Part shown: piece by piece, positions 4,669 through 7,483 of the stretch
Numbering within the stretch: position 1 is the first letter of the stretch
How the letters are laid out: each line of letters starts with the position of its first letter
NCBI GenBank assembly: GCA_903899865.1
Contig: CAIUKZ010000298.1
Span: 1 to 7,483, forward strand
From: an uncultured Bacteroidales bacterium
Lineage (GTDB): Bacteria > Bacteroidota > Bacteroidia > Bacteroidales > Paludibacteraceae
Length of the DNA: 7,483 nt
Direction: 5' to 3'
Notes under the pieces: generated by a model
Databases searched by the model: none
What the model saw: the letters and a program-made list of their open reading frames with translations, nothing else
What the model was told of the DNA's origin: nothing
Made by a program: the position numbers and the translations under genes

Positions 4669-6729
4669 ATGATAGACTTCCTCCATCGGACACCATTTAT
4701 CAGGTTACTTCTACCACTGGTCACAGGCATAGTGGTTTGTCAGTTGGTGGTTATGTCTGATTGGATGTTGATGGGGCTATCCGCGATGGGGGTATGCTTG
4801 TGTGGATATTCATTTTTCATCAAAGATATTAATTTTCAATATAAATTCCGCTGGCTTTTTGGCTGCGGAATTTTTTTATTCCTTTTTGCGATGGGTTGCT
4901 ATTTGGTGGATAAGCAAAACCATAAGAATCAGTTCACTGCATTGAATGAGAAGGGAATTTTCAAGGTAGAATTAATCGCCTCACCCATAGAAAAATCAAA
5001 AACCTACCTTTGCAAAGTGCAAGTAAAAGGTCTTTATAAAAACCACCATTGGCAATCGCAGTCAGGAAAAGCCATCGTTTATATCCAGAAAGACAGCGCT
5101 GTAACACGCTTGCTGTACGGCGACCAATTGATGATTGGCACAACCTTCAAACCACTTCAAAAACCTCTCAATCCTGATGAGTTTGACTATGCCACTTACC
5201 TCCAACGACAAGGAATAGGTGCTACCTGCTATTTGCCCAGTGGAACATGGACGGTGATGGGTCATGATTCTGCGTTTTCAGTTTTTCGAATGGCAGATAT
5301 GTGTAGGTTGAACCTGCTAGAGGTGTACAAGCGCTTTAATATTTCGGGTGATGAATATGCCGTAATAGCAGCTCTGACGCTAGGATATACGGATGCACTT
5401 CAGCCCGAACTGCGTGCTGGTTATAGTGCTACTGGCGCGATGCACATCCTGTCGGTGAGTGGACTGCACGTCGGGGTGATTTATGCAGTGCTGTTGTTTT
5501 TGCTTGGATGGATGGGCAAAACAGAACGAGGGAGAATAATCAGAGCGTTGTTGATTCTTTGTTTTCTTTGGATTTATGCCTTCATTACTGGTCTATCGGC
5601 AGCGGTGGTGCGCTCTTCGTTGATGTTCAGTTTTGTTGTGATTGGCACTTGTATAAACAGAAAATCACTGATATATAACACTATTTTCATTTCCATGTTT
5701 ATTACCTTGTTAATCAATCCGTTTCTGCTTTTTGATGTAGGTTTTCAACTTAGCTATGCCGCGGTGTTGAGCATAATCTTTTTTCATCCTATGCTAGCCA
5801 AAATTTATTCTCCGAAAAGCAAACTCGGGAAATTTTGTTGGGAAATGGTGTCTGTTTCCATTGCGGCACAATTGGCTACCACGCCTTTTACACTTTATTA
5901 TTTTCAACAGTTTCCCAATTATTTCCTGTTAACCAACTTGATAGCCATTCCATTATCGACCTTGGCAATCTATCTAGCAATCGGTCTGTTTGTATTTTCA
6001 TATATACCATATATTTCTAGTTTAGTGGCATTCCTGCTAAAGTGGTGTACTTGGTGCATGAATGAAAGTATCATATTTATCCAGCATCTGCCTTTTTCAT
6101 TGAGCGTAGTTTCACTTACATTGATTCAGACGTGTCTGCTCTTTGGAGCAATTATGTTGTTTTCTACCTATTATTTCAATCGAAAATTTGCTCCATTATT
6201 TCTAGGATTGTTACTCCTGCTCTGTGTTGTTGGATTAGATATAACTCAGACTTACAGCACCATGACCTCCAACCATCTTATTGTATATGCCGGTCAACGA
6301 CACACCCACATCAACCTCATTAACCACAAAAACAACAAAGTCATCACTACAGATAGTGTAGAAGCATCTAAAATTGCTAACAATTATTGGCGAAAACATA
6401 AGTTAGAAATGCCTACTTACTATTGCCCCACACAGATACACGCTATGAGTTTTGGCAAGAAAACAATCGTGGTGTTAGATAGTCTCCTACTCACAAAGCG
6501 AACATTGAAGGCACCGTTGCATGTGGACTATCTAATAATAGGTAATAGGATGAAACCTCGAATTGATAAAGTGCTTGAAAACATCCTACCAAAGACCATT
6601 ATCATTGATAGGAATATTTCCAAATGGTATGCCAACGATGTAATAAATCGATGCAAAGAACGAGGAATAGCCACCTATTCAATCTCAGATCATGGCGCAT
6701 TTATACTCACATCCTATTCTCAACAATGA
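4669..6729 (+). CDS. comEC: ComEC/Rec2 family DNA uptake channel protein
   Basis: I place the start at the ATG at 4669 (686 residues), not at the in-frame TTG at 4642, which lies inside the acetyltransferase gene. MIDFLHRTPFIRLLLPLVTG is a typical ComEC N-terminus and begins 4 bp after the previous stop. Three membrane helices (about 10-29, 32-51, 62-80) are followed by a soluble DUF4131-type domain (about 81-235). The competence domain (about 238-510) has several more helices and the signature GYTDALQPELRAGYSATG then HILSVSGLHVG (259-269). The family forms the inner-membrane channel for single-stranded DNA during transformation. The soluble tail (about 536-686) resembles the place of the metallo-beta-lactamase domain but lacks an HxHxDH metal motif, so nuclease activity is unlikely. 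As far as I know this loss is common in Bacteroidota. Confidence 0.95.
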   Translation: MIDFLHRTPFIRLLLPLVTGIVVCQLVVMSDWMLMGLSAMGVCLCGYSFFIKDINFQYKFRWLFGCGIFLFLFAMGCYLVDKQNHKNQFTALNEKGIFKVELIASPIEKSKTYLCKVQVKGLYKNHHWQSQSGKAIVYIQKDSAVTRLLYGDQLMIGTTFKPLQKPLNPDEFDYATYLQRQGIGATCYLPSGTWTVMGHDSAFSVFRMADMCRLNLLEVYKRFNISGDEYAVIAALTLGYTDALQPELRAGYSATGAMHILSVSGLHVGVIYAVLLFLLGWMGKTERGRIIRALLILCFLWIYAFITGLSAAVVRSSLMFSFVVIGTCINRKSLIYNTIFISMFITLLINPFLLFDVGFQLSYAAVLSIIFFHPMLAKIYSPKSKLGKFCWEMVSVSIAAQLATTPFTLYYFQQFPNYFLLTNLIAIPLSTLAIYLAIGLFVFSYIPYISSLVAFLLKWCTWCMNESIIFIQHLPFSLSVVSLTLIQTCLLFGAIMLFSTYYFNRKFAPLFLGLLLLLCVVGLDITQTYSTMTSNHLIVYAGQRHTHINLINHKNNKVITTDSVEASKIANNYWRKHKLEMPTYYCPTQIHAMSFGKKTIVVLDSLLLTKRTLKAPLHVDYLIIGNRMKPRIDKVLENILPKTIIIDRNISKWYANDVINRCKERGIATYSISDHGAFILTSYSQQ

Positions 6730-6767
6730 CTTTGTGGTTGAAACAACATTCATATCCATTTTTTTGT

Positions 6768-6775
6768 TACTTTTG
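6768..6775 (+). promoter_or_regulatory. Probable -7 promoter element of nrnA
   Basis: TACTTTTG fits TAnnTTTG and lies 22 bp before the nrnA ATG, a spacing like that of rpe. No TTTG sits 19-23 bp upstream (the nearest, 6731-6734, is 33 bp away), so the promoter is weak or partial. nrnA may also be read through from comEC. Confidence 0.45.
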
Positions 6776-6797
6776 TACATCAATTAAACTAAAAGAA

Positions 6798-7483
6798 ATG
6801 ATAAGTAAAATAATTGCTGAAGACCTGATACATAAGGTTAAGAAAGCAATCTCAGAAGTCGAAAAAGTTGCAATTGTGGCCCATGTCAGTCCAGATGGCG
6901 ATGCGATGGGTGCTGCATTGGGATTATGGCATTATCTGATGACTATTGAGAAAGAACCAGTAGTGATTGTACCAACAGCATTTGCTGATTTTTTGGCTTG
7001 GTTGCCCGGTGCTGATCAAGTGTTGATTTATGAAAACGACAAAGTCAAAGCTGACGAGATATTTGCCACTACAGATTTAATCATTGCGGTGGATTTTAAC
7101 ATCCCTAAGCGAATGGCTAAGATGGCGGATGCTGTTTTGGCATCGCCGGCTGACAAAATATTGGTGGATCATCACTTGGATCCAGGTGATTTTGCCAGTG
7201 TGGTGGTTTCCTACCCACAGATATCATCCACCAGCGAAATGATATTCAGACTTATCTGTCGCATGGGCGATTTTGCTAAAATCAATCTTGCTTGTGCCGA
7301 TTGTATTTATACAGGGATGATGACTGATACGGGTGGATTTACATACAATTCGAGTAAGATGGAGATTTACACCATCATTGCCGAATTGATAAAAATAGGG
7401 GTGGATAAGGATGATATATATCGACAGGTGTACAATACTTATTCTGCAGATCGTATCCGACTGATGGGCTATTGTCTAAACAA
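6798..7483 (+). CDS. nrnA: Bifunctional oligoribonuclease / pAp phosphatase NrnA (DHH family), 3' end outside window
   Basis: The frame is open to the window end, giving the first 228 residues of a protein normally about 330-350 long. All four DHH-domain metal motifs are present: HVSPDGDA (29-36), VDFN with Asp99, DHH at 124-126, and TDTGGF with Asp177. The DHHA1 substrate-binding domain lies beyond the window. NrnA degrades 2- to 5-nt RNAs to mononucleotides and dephosphorylates 3'-phosphoadenosine 5'-phosphate (pAp) with Mn2+, in the cytoplasm. The ATG at 6798 follows an A-rich leader (aattaaactaaaagaa) and fits the family start. The gene lies 68 bp after comEC, the usual neighbour in Bacteroides as I remember it. 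The pAp activity is assigned from family knowledge. Confidence 0.95.
   Translation, partial: MISKIIAEDLIHKVKKAISEVEKVAIVAHVSPDGDAMGAALGLWHYLMTIEKEPVVIVPTAFADFLAWLPGADQVLIYENDKVKADEIFATTDLIIAVDFNIPKRMAKMADAVLASPADKILVDHHLDPGDFASVVVSYPQISSTSEMIFRLICRMGDFAKINLACADCIYTGMMTDTGGFTYNSSKMEIYTIIAELIKIGVDKDDIYRQVYNTYSADRIRLMGYCLN

Noticed and set aside
5835..6323. Forward open frames of about 60 codons inside comEC (5835-6020 and 6132-6323)
   Set aside because: They lie wholly within the well-supported comEC frame and have no family features.
6737..6765. GTTG-AAA-CAAC hairpin then T-run as a comEC terminator
   Set aside because: The stem is only 4 bp and the T-run starts 10 bp later, so it is too weak to call.

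Overview
The window looks like a chromosomal piece from a member of the Bacteroidota, probably Bacteroidales or a near relative. Three things point there. Exact or near-exact TAnnTTTG promoter -7 elements sit in front of most transcription units. Start codons follow A-rich leaders without clear Shine-Dalgarno sequences. The gene content includes a phylum-typical ECF sigma factor and the rpe / comEC / nrnA neighbourhood. I found no tRNA, rRNA, CRISPR array or insertion sequence.

Left part (1-1862): the 3' end of an RlmI-type 23S rRNA cytosine methyltransferase, a 270-bp gap ending in a good promoter, an ECF sigma factor, and a 59-residue small protein with its own -7 element. The small gene ends at a strong rho-independent terminator (1830-1862).

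Middle part (1863-3540) looks like an accessory insertion between core genes. It holds a frameshifted coding-like relic or dispersed repeat on the minus strand, a promoter, a full-length rhuM gene, and two direct 65-bp repeats that flank a small hairpin.

Right part (3541-7483) is a core block read left to right: rpe (pentose phosphate pathway), a GNAT acetyltransferase, comEC (DNA uptake channel) and the 5' two thirds of nrnA (nanoRNA / pAp phosphatase). rpe, the acetyltransferase and comEC are packed with gaps of 10 and 4 bp and probably form one operon. nrnA has its own -7 element. No wholly new multi-gene system is visible. The items most worth a second look are the sigma-factor-linked small protein, the solitary rhuM with its flanking sequences, and the duplicated 65-bp repeat.
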